From Lineus longissimus (taxonomy: Eukaryota > Nemertea > Pilidiophora > Heteronemertea > Lineidae): a stretch of 64,000 nt of DNA. The translations under genes and the position numbers were made by a program. The stretch spans positions 12,280,501 to 12,344,500 of the forward strand of contig NC_088311.1 in assembly GCF_910592395.1 (NCBI RefSeq). Direction: 5' to 3'. Below are positions 21,051 to 33,739 of the stretch, piece by piece (within the stretch, counting starts at the first letter, position 1; the number at the start of each line of letters is the position of its first letter). Below the pieces are notes generated by a model that was not told the origin of the DNA, did no database searches, and saw nothing but the letters and a program-made list of their open reading frames with translations.

Positions 21051-22821
21051 GAACACGGACTGTGCCTTTGTACTGTCTGTGTCAACATTAGTTGGCCACC
21101 ATAAATCACCTTCGTGGCACTTATTTACCCAACAAATCTCTATAAACTTCCCCATAATAATCTCTGATTTTTGAACCTGCATTCAGTGGTATTTCAACAG
21201 AACTACCATGTTTTGCTGCAATGAAATGCAGAAAAATACTACTGAATGCAGGTTTCCCAAATCTGAATTTGATTTTGTGGAAGTTTTTAGATAAGAATTT
21301 GATGGGTAAATAAGCGCCATGAAGCCGATTTATGGTGAGTAACTAATTTTGACCCAGACAGAAGCCTGAATATCTAAGCAGATCCATGACGTCGACTTAT
21401 GTCATGACGTCAGTCACATTGGCAAGAGGAAAAACCATTGTTGTTTTCGGCCGTTATACAACATCGTCGCTGCATGTGCTTACTGTGTACATTACCGAGT
21501 GACGTACTGCACATCTTAGCAATCTATGGGGGAATTAAGGTTCACGTTGGTTCACGTTGGCTTTTGTCCTTAGCGACGTTTGACGTGTTTAGAAAAAAAT
21601 GGCCTGTGTTGAAACGTGTAAACAGGTTCCCCAATCACCCCCCTGGATCTATCTATCTATCTCATTTCTTGTTTACCTCGATGCGAAAAGTTCAATTCTG
21701 AATTGAGACTGTAGTCATTTCCTATGTTTAGAGAAAAATGCACCAAACGTTACAATTTTAAGGAAAATTTAGACACCCAGGCAGTTTATGGTTCATACTC
21801 AGAATGTAAAATTCGCGCATTTCTTTTGCGACACCCTGCATTATAGCATTACTTTTATTTATCGTAATAGCAGTGTGAAGTAAAACTTTCAATATTACAA
21901 ACTGTATCAATTTCGGTCATACATTGAACATTAAAAGATTGGATGTAATGAACCATAACTTTCCCTGTGGCTCAATCAATTTCACAAGGACCGCGTCCCA
22001 TGCTAGCAGTCACACGATTCAAATGTGAATGACAGACGTTCAGCCATTCATATGTTGGAGGCGGTCTTCCATTACAAATCACCACTGTGTAGGCGGTAGG
22101 CCGTGGAGATAATGAACCCACCATAAAAAGCCGAGACGAGAGTATTTATGCGAAAACTATTTTGTGGGTAATCTTAGAAACGAAAACGCTGATTGGCTAA
22201 TCTCGTGTAGTGGAATAGGAGCGATATACTGTAATATATATTAGCTGTATGTGTTTATTTATCAGTTGAACTAGTAATTAAGTCTTAGGTTTTGATGATG
22301 TTTACCTTGGTCATGTTGGTTGTCTGCTTAAGAGCAACCATCTTGGATAATGCAATGTGGTATTTGCCTAGCGACCTTAGCAACCAATCAGAAGCCAGTT
22401 TACAATATCATAATTAGATTGGTGATGTCATTACCCAAATATGGTATTTGTCAACAATCAAACATGTGGGTTTGTTGTGATTTGTGACTTGCGTCTTTTC
22501 AAGGATTCAGAGTCCAGGTGTGAAGAGAACAAGTTGTGTTTTTATCTAAGAGCTGTGTTCTTTCAGTTATTTTCATAAGGATTACAATACCACTAGCACA
22601 TTGTACACAACTTTTTCCGAAGTCGTTTAATACGAGCTTGGAGGGAGGCTGTCACGACAATCAAAATTGTATGGTTTGGTCTCATTCATATACAGCCATT
22701 GACAGCATGTACACAACAATGGAGCTTTTGGTACGTCTGTCTTATTCCCCGTCACGAGATTAGCCAATCAGCGTCCGCGTTTCTAATATTACCCACAATG
22801 CAGTTTTCGCATAAATATTTT

Positions 22822-23222
22822 CGCAAAATATTGAATGAAAAAGTTTCCGCCAACATTGAATGAATAATTGCCAAATATTACATGATCATTTTATGAAATT
22901 TAGAAATCGTTATTGCATAAAAAAGTGAAACATTGAATCGAATACGAAACATTGAATGGTCAATTATCAGGGCAACTATCGAATGAAAATTTGAGCATTA
23001 TTGCATGAAAAAAGTGAATTATTGCATCAAATATGAAATATTGAATGAACAATTATCGAGTAAACATTGCATAAAGAAATGTAACATTGCATCAAATATG
23101 AACACACATTGAATGGAAATTTTAACATTGCATAAAAAAGTGTAACATTGCATCAAAAATGAAACGATGAATGAACAAAAATCAATATTGCATGAAAAAT
23201 ATTTTTATTGAATATTGCAACA
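22822..23222 (-). repeat. Right inverted arm of the 3-kb element
   Basis: Reverse complement of 20164-20566, with 'gaatattgcaaca' at its outer edge followed by TA (23223-23224) and the right part of repeat X. Confidence 0.85.
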
Positions 23223-23244
23223 TATATCATGCCATACACGTCGC

Positions 23245-23460
23245 TTCGTCCTGGTAATTGTGCGTATGATTGTAATATCCGGTAATCCACAGAGTAGAGC
23301 ATTGCAATAGTCCATGCGGGATGTTGCTGTGGCATTTACAAGTAATTTTGCGGCTTTCAGAGTCGGACACCTCCGAACACGACCGATGTAATGCAGATGC
23401 ATGTAGAAAGATCTAGTGGTAGAACTGACGTGCTTGTCCTTGTAATGATAGTCACAATGA
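23245..23460 (-). pseudogene. L2/CR1-like RT fragment
   Basis: The minus strand translates to SSTTRSFYMHLHYIGRVRR, then LKAAKLLVNATATSRMDYCN and ALLCGLPDI. This is the 'nIGRiR...TSRlDYCNaLLyGLP' block of L2/CR1-type reverse transcriptases, upstream of the thumb. It breaks off at about 23250. Dead, 5'- and 3'-truncated copy. Confidence 0.75.
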
Positions 23461-24037
23461 AGGGATTTCAGTTGCAGTCCTCACCCGAGATGGTGATTTC
23501 ATTGGGAAAAATATGCTTATAGTCCTTAAGCGGGTAAATATACACGGTACAATACATCACCATGATGTTATTTACATAAACCCGTGTAGCAAGACGGATT
23601 AACCTGGTCATGCCAAGTTCACCAAATAAAGACAAAAGTCCTCCATTTCAATAAAATCAGTGCGCTGTATACCTTTAGGGGACAGTTTATGTCTTCTCAA
23701 ACAACATCCCAGCTTTATTATCAATAGCTTTATGGGCAATAACAGTGTTGATTACAGATGCGTGTGTGTCTCTATGATCAGGTGCATGACGCATGGGATT
23801 TGGATAGTACGTTAATCGCATCGTGGAAGTAGTCGTCTAATAACTCATATAACCACCCAGGATCAAAATGATTTACCCTAATCCACTCGATCCCATAATG
23901 CTGAAAAGTGGCTGTTTCCAATACCTGAGATAATTTATGGACAGCTGCTCTGCCTGATGCATGGTCATCCATTGTATATCTTTCTGTCTTCCTTCACAAA
24001 TTTAACAAGCCTGATCGTCACCAGACGGCGCAAGCAA
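23461..24037. other. Intergenic, no gene seen
   Basis: No supported feature. A 64-codon minus-strand frame at 23778-23972 lacks recognisable motifs. Confidence 0.45.
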
Positions 24038-24039
24038 TA

Positions 24040-25772
24040 CAGTCGTGCCCGAAAGTTTACATACACTGGTAAATTTTGAATAAAATCTGCAATTCTCAAT
24101 TCTAACTAAAATCATTTCATTTATCATGTTTATGGTGAATGTCATACCTATTTTGTCATTGCTCATGCGAAAATTTGCACTCAGAAAATCCTCCAGTTTT
24201 TAGTATTCTAAGAGAAAAGAATCATATTCTAGTCCTTTCTTTTGTTAAAAAAATGCGAAATAAATCTGTCCATTATGGTATTATCACGAATCTTGAATAT
24301 GAAAAAGTGCTCAGGAAATTTGGAAGTTATTTTAAACCTTAAAATTGCATCAAATGTCAATAAAAATGATCACAAATAATTTCGTATATATATCAAGGGC
24401 ATCAAAAGAAACAGCAATTTCATAAGTCAGATGTTCCAAAATTGAAAATCTCACGTGTTTGATATTTTGCGACATCAACAAAGTGAACAGGGGTTTTATT
24501 CGAACTTTCTTCACAAGTTAGAGAATGGACCAGAGTTGATTCTAGTCTATTTCAAGATTGAAGACCGCAGGATTTGAAAATATTGGTTTTTCGTGATATT
24601 TACTGTCTCCCCGCATCCTGAAAAAGTGGGGAGATATATTCAGCATTTCCGTTCGCCGTCAGTCCGTTCAGAAGTGATATCTCCTCCTCGTCCGTTCAAC
24701 GTACCAACTTGAAACTTTGGTACATGTACATGTTTAGTGCTCCCCAACTTATGTGCACAACACCCTTAAAATGTCGATTCAGTTGAGTATCTTGCCACCA
24801 GGGGGCAATGTGTGGTAACATGAAAAGTGTGATTCATTTTCAATTAAGTTGTTATGTCAGGTATTCTTAGCAAGGAAATCTATCATATCATACGGTTTTT
24901 TTCATTTGAACTAAATTTTGAGGTCACAGATCGGAGGTCAAACAGCGAAATTTGGATGTTCCAGTGTAACTATGCCACGTTTCGTAACCGCTAACGCTAT
25001 GAATTTGAAATTTAGTGTACGTGACCCCCTAGGTCAGCAGACCTATGAGGACATATTTCATTCATTACTATTCTCCGCTTACCGTGGGCCATGGGCCATT
25101 ATAGAATTTATAATTTCCCATCATAGAATCTATGCAAAACATGGTTTGTGATAATCATTATAGATTTACCATGGACCCTCATAGAAACTATGAACGAAAC
25201 TGTGTACGTATTGACCAACATATTGCAAGTAATCTGTATAGGACAACTGAACGCAAATTTGTCAACGTATTTCGTAAGGGCATTAACCAAGCCTTAAGAC
25301 TCCACCTAGACTCCATTAAAGAAACGTCCTGATACATAATCTTCTTGTTGTTATTAATATCATTGTACAATACATGTATAATTAATATCGCTTCCTTTCA
25401 CCACCATCACTTCATCAACCTCAAAAGATGAAGTGTCTGAACACTTATCTCAACTTAACCACTTATACATCCTCTCCGTCCAACACCTTCACCATCACAC
25501 GCACTGTTTTAACACACCCATCCTAAAAGTATCCATCTCAACGTTCGCGTGCCCAAAAAAAGCGGGGAGATTTGCGATGGCCTTGCCATCGACATTGCTC
25601 TAGTTTGATATTGTGATATTTTCCTGATATTTTGCGTGCAATGCCAATTTCTAAATGAAACCATAGAAAGAATAGATGTTTAGTGCAACATTTATTAAAT
25701 GAAGTATATTTGGTAAAAATGTAGGATTTTTCCGAGTTTTCAAGTGTAGGCAAACTTTTGGGCGCGACATTT
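24040..25772. mobile_element. Tc1-like DNA transposon, transposase not recognisable
   Basis: The left end CAGTCGTGCCCGAAAGTTTA is preceded by TA. The reverse complement of the right end reads ATGTCGCGCCCAAAAGTTTG. Both continue with CNTACACT. The shared GAAAGTTTACATACACT-type terminus is characteristic of Tc1-family elements, and the length (1.7 kb) matches an autonomous Tc1, but no DDE transposase frame survives. A second repeat, marked by 'tgtctccccgcatcc' near 24603 and 'agcggggagatttgcg' near 25561, appears nested within it. Confidence 0.65.
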
Positions 25773-26844
25773 TAAATCTGCGAAGTAACTTCAATCAACC
25801 TGTTATAGGTACAGAAATTAATCTTTCAGAGTATACATGTATATATATAGTATAAATTAATACCTGGAAAACTGACTTGTTGTTACCGATGCCATTAATG
25901 GCGTTTAGGCTGTACATGTGAGGCACGGGGATGCACATCAATGAATCCCCCCCCCCCCCCCCCCCAAGGCAAAGCAGATGAATATTTGGAACCTTTTAAC
26001 TCTTGGTGCGCCGCAAGTAAAACAAATATCATAATTTTTTGGTCAGATTTTATAAAGGGAACTTCTCCAAAGCATTTACGTAAACAGAAAGATTTTGATT
26101 TGCTTTTCAATTTGGAATTGAGCTTTTCACAATTAGTCCATTCACCACTGATTTCTGAAATTCTGAATAAAATGATAGTTTTCGCCTCGAGGTCATTTTA
26201 CTTGGGAAGTATTTTTACTTTTGGACCAGAACTGAATGTATTTTCAAGCAACTGATATCAATTTTGAGGGCACCAATTAAGTTGTCAATGTGGCACCCAT
26301 GTATAACCAGGGGTTTTCAATATCATACTCCGCCTCTCGATATTTCGTGCATTAATCTTGGGATGTTATACAGTGGGACCTTGGAAAAAATACTTCATTT
26401 TGTGTAAACCGTGAATTCATCCTCCGGGCATAAGCCATATAACATTGATAATAAACACTTCAAAAACGACTGAGGCATTAGTTGTGCATCTAAGTAATAT
26501 CAATTTTAGCCTTAATTTCTCCCACAAATTGAAATTATACCTCGACTTGAAGTTCTATCCGACGTGACAGGCGCTTGGCACGACGAGATCAGAACCTAAT
26601 GTTGAAAGAACCAATGTCAATCCAACCAAGATGTCGGCTGGCCAGTCACATTCCACTCTACAGTAAGTAGTATAGTTAGCATTGAATTGTCAAAAAGTTT
26701 TAACCTAAATTTCAGCCCATACAAAGTACATTTATTCCCTTTTTATCCAAAATGCACCTCCCACAAAAAAATTCCTTAAAACTAAAACCCTAATGAAAAA
26801 TTTATTCCCTTATAACATTTATAACAACTTCAAATAGATGCAGG
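25773..26844. other. Intergenic, poly-C tract, no gene seen
   Basis: A C-rich homopolymer of about 19 bases lies near 25947-25965. A 104-codon plus-strand frame at 25941-26255 begins in that tract and shows no domain; I do not support it. Confidence 0.45.
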
Positions 26845-27911
26845 TATTTATGGCAAGCCAAAGCGGAAAAAATGCAGGACTTCATTTGTACGTAAAGAAC
26901 ACAAATTTAACGTCAGGACCTTTAATCTTTTTATCTAAATGCTCCTTTTTCCATACTTAAAAAAATCATATCATAAAAAAATTGAAGAGCCTACCATAGA
27001 ATAAAAGTTTTTTCATCTTGGTTTCTCGTCTTTTCATCCGTAAATTTTCCCATAAAGCGTTAAAAATATAATGTCAAAAATATTTTTCATATAAGAATTT
27101 TTCATTTCGTAAAAATATTTTTTCATAATAGAAATTTGTTCGTTTAGGAAAAATATTTTATCATACCAGAAATTGTTCGTTCAGTAAAATATATTTTTCA
27201 CATCAGGAGCACGTGACCTTCCAGGAACACGTGATCAGTCAGGAGCACGTGACCACAAAATTTGCTGACGTCACGTTTTGGTACTTTCGTAGCGTAGCGG
27301 TCGTGATCTAAAATTAAAAATCGAAAATGTCTCGCTGCGAGAAGATACAACAAGAATTGTATTTCATCATCTGGATGTCGTCTTTGTGTCATTTATACCA
27401 TGTATATTACAGGTACACGACTTAGATTTCGGGAGGAATTGAATGATACAGGAGGATTACAATATGAAGCATGGAATCATTTTTGCAACACGACAATTGT
27501 ACCAAACGTGACGTCATCAATTTTTGTCACGTGCTCCTGGAAGGTCACGTGCTCCTGGTATGAAAATGTTTTACGGAACGAAAATATTTCTGATATGATA
27601 AAAATATTTGTATGATAAACAATTTTCTGTATATAAAAAATTTCTTTACTAAACGACAAAAAATATTGATATGAAAGATCTTTTTACAGAACGAAATATT
27701 TTTGACATGATCGATGATAGTTTACGGATATAAAAATATGAAGCCATGATGAATAAAAAGCCCTTTTAAAAAATTTTATGATATGATTTTGTTTTAAAGT
27801 ATGGAAAAAAGGAGATTTAGATAAGAAAATGAAAGGTCCTGACGTTAAATTTGTGTTCTCATACGTACAAATGAAGTCCTGCATTTTTTCCGCTTTGGCT
27901 AGCCATAGGTA
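26845..27911. mobile_element. 1.07-kb fold-back element
   Basis: Inverted arms of about 400-450 bp. The outer ends are TATTTATGGCAAGCCAAAGC and, reverse complement of the right, TACCTATGGCTAGCCAAAGC. The shared block 'aatgcaggacttcatttg' follows. Inner arm parts are AT-rich units containing 'aaaatatttttcat' and then 'ggagcacgtgacc' units near the centre (27205-27255 and 27525-27560). The loop is about 215 bp (27285-27500) and has short frames only. Family unknown; no transposase. Confidence 0.8.
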
Positions 27912-28340
27912 TTGCCTCTTCTGTAGTGGCCGCCAAATCTGCGGACAAGAAACTTTTTCCTACTGATAATAACTAAGATCCGGTGCCCAAAACTTTGAGG
28001 ACAAGACTTTTTGTACTTTTGCTACCCCCATATAAAATGAGGTAACCATTGTTACTAAAGTATGTGTTCCGACTGTAAAAAACCCAAAAAGGCGAACTAT
28101 CATGACTAGCTATTGCAAAACAAATTGTAGATTCGAATGCGAAAGTTTCTTCCCTGGACATCCCAAGCATTCTCTATCTTTACATTAGCATTCATAATGT
28201 TCATAATGGGTTTGGTGCTGTTGTAGCAATTTCTCAGATTAATGAGGATCCAGCGCAAGGTGTTCAGAAGAGAGGTGTTGGGATGAACACTTTGGGAGCT
28301 TTTTCACAATAGGAGCGGAGTACTTTGCCAACAATTCATT
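27912..28340. other. Region upstream of the Ly6-like gene
   Basis: Non-coding sequence directly upstream of the first coding exon; it would hold the promoter and 5' UTR. I see no clear TATA box or other core element. Confidence 0.4.
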
Positions 28341-28404
28341 ATGAACGGGTCCAAATATGGTTATTTGATTCAAGGAGTCTTCCTACTATCAACGCTATTG
28401 GATG
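28341..28404 (+). CDS. Ly6/three-finger secreted protein, exon 1 (signal peptide)
   Basis: First coding exon of a three-exon gene (28341-28404, 33223-33372, 40740-40906) for a 126-residue protein. This exon encodes MNGSKYGYLIQGVFLLSTLL and D, a typical signal peptide, and ends GGATG|GTAGGT in phase 1. Exon 2 supplies the two bases completing a Val codon. The mature product would be a small secreted, disulfide-rich protein with ten cysteines in the Ly6/uPAR three-finger arrangement, starting Q-C-Y-Q-C and ending C-N-N. No GPI-anchor hydrophobic tail follows, so secretion rather than membrane anchoring is inferred. The 4.8-kb intron contains a DNA element and a LINE. Evidence for joining this exon is the hydrophobic start, donor and phase; cDNA is lacking. 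Confidence 0.6.
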
Positions 28405-28409
28405 GTAGG

Positions 28410-29174
28410 TACATTTTTTTATACTTTCTTGAACTAGCATTAGGCTATGCTTATTCAGATTGCATGCTTGTCCATTATTGCAAGCGGAGTAGTCGACATC
28501 AATCGTATCAAGTTGCAGCCATGAAAATATCGGCTGAGCACCACGAAAATAGGGGGGCGCTCCTTAAAGTTAAATTCCTAAAAAGTGTGTTGCCCACAAA
28601 TCAATTAAGAAGTTAGAGCACATCTATATTAACGATACAATATGCACAATCATGTGATATAAGGGCAGATGGTTCTCGCGATAGCCCACTTTTTGGACTT
28701 CAAAAGCATGGCAGTGATCGGGAAAATCAAATAATAGATTTTTTATCTTCATACTCATTTTTACATACGTTTATGGTACAACTTCTTCACGGTGTTCAAA
28801 TGATTCTGCAGAGATTGTCTGAAATACATCGAGGAATTTCTGCATCACTGTTTTTCCTTCTTTAGCTAGGAAGTTTATACAAATACTAACTATCTACACT
28901 GGGAAAATCTGGTAATGTCTATTAGACATATTATTATATTAGATGCGTACATCTAAAATATGTTAGATGTCTAACATGTATATTAGTGATGTTCTGTTAT
29001 AGATGTACAATCAGAACTCGTTTAGACTTCAACTGGTCATAGTCTACTGGACATCAGCAGATGACAACTAAAATAACATTTAAAATTGAAAAAAAAGATT
29101 TAATGTTTTTATCTTTTTTCATGATAAAATAAAACAAATGAGAAAAATATCCCAAAACATTAATGCTAAAGAAA
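28410..29174. other. Intron 1 of the Ly6-like gene, left part
   Basis: AT-rich, non-coding, with an imperfect repeat of 'attagatg/tctaacat' near 28915-28990. Confidence 0.45.
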
Positions 29175-31327
29175 CAGTAAGGTAAAATGGGGTATTTGTA
29201 GCCCCTTTTTCACCTATAACTTTGGTTACGCAAGATATTTCCAGGCAGATTCACTATAACTGGCCTGCATCTTGTAGTGGCACCTCTTCCAATTTGACAG
29301 CCTGTAATTCAGGACACTTAGTCTAAAACAATGCCTCTGAGAGAAAATACAAGACTTGTGGTCAGGGGTTACAAATGCCCCGTGGTCTTCGGTTATTTGT
29401 AGCCCTGATTAAAAACAAAAATTGCATGTTTTTTGATGTATGAGAAATATTTTAGGTTTATGGTCTTTATTGGTAATAAAACTTTCAATATTATTGCAAT
29501 CTAGGTTGACGACGAGGTTTTGCTGGTATCAAAACAAACACAAACGGTATTTATTGAACACATAAGTGATGTTCGATGCAATAACTCACCAACAATTCAA
29601 ACGATATCGTCGCAAATCAGACTGATTTCAACTGAACTGGTGTAAGATACAAAGTTATATTTACCACCTCTGTTATTCGTTATACTTTGCGTCAGACAAC
29701 AGCTTGTGATATTATGAATTAACTGACGGTCTTGTAGTGCGCCATTAAAAACTGTAGTTTCAAGTATGGGTCATATATCAACCCCAACTATGGCTGGCAT
29801 CACTTAACGGTAATGCAATGTACCATGAGAAATGATGCGATCTAGTCAATGGTGTGGCTTTGCCGGTGAGGTTTCGTATCAAATACAAAATTATCCTTAT
29901 GGTTTTTCAAGCTTTTAACAACAGTGCACCTTCATACTTGCGTGATATGGTAAGGTCCTGTACACCAGCTCGGTCACTAAGATCGTCAGCTAAAACAAGA
30001 CTTATCGTCCCAAGGACCAAAACGAACAATGGAGACCAAGACTTTTTAATGCGATTCCAGATGCCATGAAGGACTTCGAGCGTGTGTCAACTTTCAGACA
30101 ATCACTTCAAACCCATTTGTTCCGAGAAGCCTTTAGTTGGTAGCTACATAGACTTATATTCCGAATGTGCCATCTATGTTTTAGAGACTCAATTTTTTAA
30201 TCAATCTGTTTTACCACTATCAAACTGATTTGAATCCAAATATTTGCTTCTAACTCCATTGTAAAGTGCTTTGGAGCATGCTTAGCTTGTACAAGGCACT
30301 ATAATATCCGGTATTTATTATTATTTAACTAGAGACATCAGTAACATTGAAAATATTTTATTTGGAAATAATGTAAGATAAACTACATGTAGTATGAAAC
30401 CTCCAATGTATCATTGTAGGTACATAAAGGGTTACCATTGTATCTGAATCAAATAGATTTATGATCAAATGATATAATTCAGATATAAGAATGAAGAAAC
30501 CTAGCATCTTCATGATTTATGACAGGTACTGGATCAATAAGATCCCTAGCCCGACAATACCCGATTTCTACTGGTTAATCCAGTATATCGAGCTATTTAT
30601 AGGGGCTACAGATACCCCGAACCAACAAGCTACAAATGGGTACCTGGGTCAGAAAAGTGTCTCTGAAAAATGTACTTTTAATAATGACATCAAATGCCGC
30701 ATACAACATTCTCTACACTCAATACTGGTCAACTGAACTAAGTTTCAAATACTGTAATTTCTTTCATAAGATTAACAGTCCATACATAAGGCTTATTATC
30801 TATTCATGTATGTAGGAGGGGCCACACATACCCCATGCATCATCAATTTCCGTGCTCATTTCCATTCATAACTCAAGTCCAGTGGGATGACATCCCGTTT
30901 GAAACACATCCAGAACTGACCAAACCCCTAACCACACCACGTGATATCACAGGCGGGCCTATTCAACGGAAATTACGATCAGTGCGCATTACTGGTGAAA
31001 AATTATTCTTGTCGGCCATATTCCGGACTGTTAATCTTAGGAAAGAAATTACAGTATATCAATGCTTTTTAACAGTGGAAGTTTCATATCTGCACAAAGT
31101 TTGATCCCATTTTTTTGTGCATGTGTCTGATTTGTTGATTTCTTATAGCCAAAGCTCTTACATAACATGTTGCATAATCCAAAACAATTTATATTGTGAT
31201 ACTCAAGAGTCACCTCTTTTATATCCATGCTTGGTTTGGCTGAATAATTTCATGGTTACCGGAAGATGAATCGAAAACATTGCCAGGGGCTACAGCTAGA
31301 CCGGGGCTACAAATTTTACCCTACTTG
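29175..31327. mobile_element. 2.15-kb TIR element with TTTGTAGCCCC ends
   Basis: The left end reads CAGTAAGGTAAAATGGGGTA followed by TTTGTAGCCCC. The reverse complement of the right end reads CAAGTAGGGTAAAATTTGTA followed by GCCCC. Sub-terminal copies of 'tttgtagccc' and 'ggggctac' lie at 29395, 30600, 31287 and 31302. No transposase frame is visible, and a LINE fragment is nested inside. Superfamily unclear. Confidence 0.65.
29854..30331 (+). pseudogene. L2/CR1-like RT C-terminus with ATT tail
   Basis: The frame reads LPVRFRIKYKIILMVFQAFN, SAPSYLRDMVRSCTPARSLR and SSAKTRLIVPRT, then shifts to a second frame ending STFRQSLQTHLFREAFSW and a stop near 30140. This is the usual C-terminal block of L2/CR1 RTs. 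The 3' untranslated part ends at TATTTATTATTATTT (30311-30327). Dead copy with one frameshift. Confidence 0.8.
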
Positions 31328-33222
31328 TTTTCAAAACTTTTCCCCAGTCCAAATATCTCTTCAACTATGCTTTTGGCTCTTTCTATCTTATAATACAAAA
31401 TACAATTTTTTGAATATTATTTTCTTTGATGACTTGGTGACGGCTTTGGGAACCAAATGAATCGCCATGAAGCTACCCCAGCGCCGCGTATCAACAGCAA
31501 TAAGAACCAGACTAGCTTTTCCTACTGTATTCATTCATGCAAAAGGCTACACACCACTAATAGATTTTAAGCCATTTCCGTTTAGACATCAACTGCCATA
31601 ACTTTTTCCCAATATCTCACTCGAATCTAATATTTACAGGGCAGAAAGACCTCACCCAGGGCACAAATCCATAGTATTTTTGACAGGTTTGGGGTCGTTT
31701 TTCTCTTAACTTCACGCGTCCAACAAGTTTCACGGCTCAGCGGGTTAATTGGATCCCAAAATCCAAGCCGGTGAACATATGAGGCTCAGAGTTCATCAGA
31801 ATGTTCGCCAGAAACAACTTTAATTCATGATATCAAAGAAACTACATTCTGATTGCACAGATAGCACCCCTACTGGACAGTGAGACCACGCATTGATTTC
31901 TTAAAGTACTACTTTCTTATACGGAGTCAACGGGTACCAGTTGGCTGGCATAGCATCATGGCGCATGGTTTTATCGAAAATGCGAACTTGTGGGAAACGA
32001 AAAATGGACGGTTTAAATACGGTGAAAACAGCTGGAAAGGGGTTTGTAACGTTTGGTTCTTATTGTGTTTTCCTCCATTTATGATTATATGACTGTATAA
32101 ATTACATTCCAAGCAGTGATATTCTATACCACAAGCCATGTGAAAAAGATTTAAGAAAGAATTCGGCCAGTAGTTTTTTCACAGCGGCTCAAAAAAAGAA
32201 TGATATTTAATCATAACGGCGACTTAGATAGATGTCTGATAAAAATCACTTTGTGATGTATATTATGTCTTATAGACACCATCTGATTCTCTCTGTTAAG
32301 GTACACCGCTGTTATAATTGCAATAACAATAAAGGCACATCCGCACATAGCAGCGATAGAATCACAGGTGGCACAGCGACAATCGTTCGCTTGTACGGCA
32401 TTATAAACTTATGATATTCTACTTAGAAAAGCTCTTTCCATTAGGGCACGATGAAAATTTCGAATCACATGCTTTTAAAGTTCAGCGACCGTGTCGAAAA
32501 CGCATGTTCCTAACACCCTCGTCGCTATCTTTGTCATTTGAAAACGGCCAAGCACGTCTCTATAATAATGAAATAGCTGCACAATGATTGTATTTCGGTC
32601 GGAAACAATTGATATTTGGCGCAGCTAGCAAACTTTTGGCAAACTTTTGTTGAATAAACTTCAAAATTTGAAGACTGCTGCGATAAATCGACGGTTTGCG
32701 GATATCGAATTCACAAAAAGTATAAATTTGATCCCACTAATAGATGAACTCATTCCGGTAGGGTTGCCAGCGATCAATATTCCAAGATCAATGTCAACAA
32801 GTCAGAAAAACCAGTCGACACACATGGGTTAGTTGTCAAGACACACATGAACCAATGAACCTATGCTCACCAAACTATGTGTTAGCCAAGTTCATACAGC
32901 GAGAGGTAATAGTTGTCCCAGTAGGTCAGCTTTTCGAATTATTCAATTGGCTCTTTGTCCACGAGTCAAATTGCCTTCAATAATCGACAGGATCCGGCAA
33001 TTAACATGATTGATGAATTTAAACAAATTAAAAGATTTATAACCAATATAATCATTTGCTTCATATCTGTCATAATCCAGATCCTTCAGATGCGATATTT
33101 TACTTTATGAACCCTGAAAGTGCTACGAATAAATAATCGGTATTTTATGTTGTTATTAGATGTATCTATTATGTCAATTCAGTAGCATTTCTTTCAATAA
33201 TTAATCTGTACATCATTTTCAG
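31328..33222. other. Intron 1 of the Ly6-like gene, right part
   Basis: Non-coding. A plus-strand frame at 31880-32092 and others nearby are short and featureless. The segment ends with a good acceptor, CATCATTTTCAG. Confidence 0.45.
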
Positions 33223-33372
33223 TATCTACCATGCAATGCTACCAATGCAAATCAGAGCAACTGGTGGACGGAACCTGGACAAACATGGACTGCTTTCTGG
33301 ACCCCAAGGGACCAACAGACTGTCCACCTGAGAGTAAGTTGTGTGTCATCTATACAGCAGGCAAAACAAAAA
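33223..33372 (+). CDS. Ly6/three-finger secreted protein, exon 2
   Basis: Encodes STMQCYQCKSEQLVDGTWTN, MDCFLDPKGPTDCPPESKLC and VIYTAGKTK, carrying the first five cysteines of the three-finger fold, including the diagnostic C-Y-Q-C start. Acceptor ATTTTCAG and donor AAAAA|GTAAGT are strong. The exon begins with two bases completing the phase-1 codon from exon 1 and ends in phase 1, matching exon 3. An alternative donor (GAGA|GTAAGT near 33332) would drop the fifth cysteine and is less likely. Confidence 0.75.
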
Positions 33373-33739
33373 GTAAGTAATCCAAGCATCAGTCAACCTA
33401 AAAAGTTTACTTCTGCTGCAAAATCGAGCACAAATCTTGCATAATAAGGTGAGCACCACAAGAGGGTCAGACATCTATCTTTGGGTGGCCAACTATCAAA
33501 AGTTTGTGTGAGGATACCTCTGGAAGCAGATGACTGCAGTAATTTTTTTGAGGAAATGGAAAACATAAAATAATGTAGATGGTGGAGGTGTCGTAACGAA
33601 GGTGCAACGTATCATGAAACTCTGACAAAAAAGGTTCCATTCAAAAATGACAATGTCATCGATATGACTTGACTTGATCTTTTGAAGTATTCATTGACAA
33701 ACCTACTGCCGATGACCGAGTACCATTGTTTTCAAAACA

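Larger units (their letters stand above)
20164..23222. mobile_element. 3.06-kb long-terminal-inverted-repeat element, TA target site
   Basis: Outer arms of roughly 400 bp are near-perfect inverted repeats: TTTTGCAATATTC on the left against TGTTGCAATATTC, the reverse complement of the right end. Comparison with the empty copy at 1262-1326 shows that only TA is duplicated (20162-20163 and 23223-23224). The arms are built of short degenerate units such as 'gatgcaatgttacactttt' and 'ttcattcaatatttca'. Inside there are further inversions: 20556-20592 pairs with 22112-22148, and 22139-22218 pairs with 22745-22826. A fragment of a pogo-type transposase C-terminus lies at 20837-21050. TA duplication and the fragment fit a deleted pogo-superfamily element, but the long composite arms are unusual for it. 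Confidence 0.85.

Noticed and set aside
25941-26255. 104-codon plus-strand frame
   Set aside because: Starts in a poly-C tract, lacks any domain or splice context.
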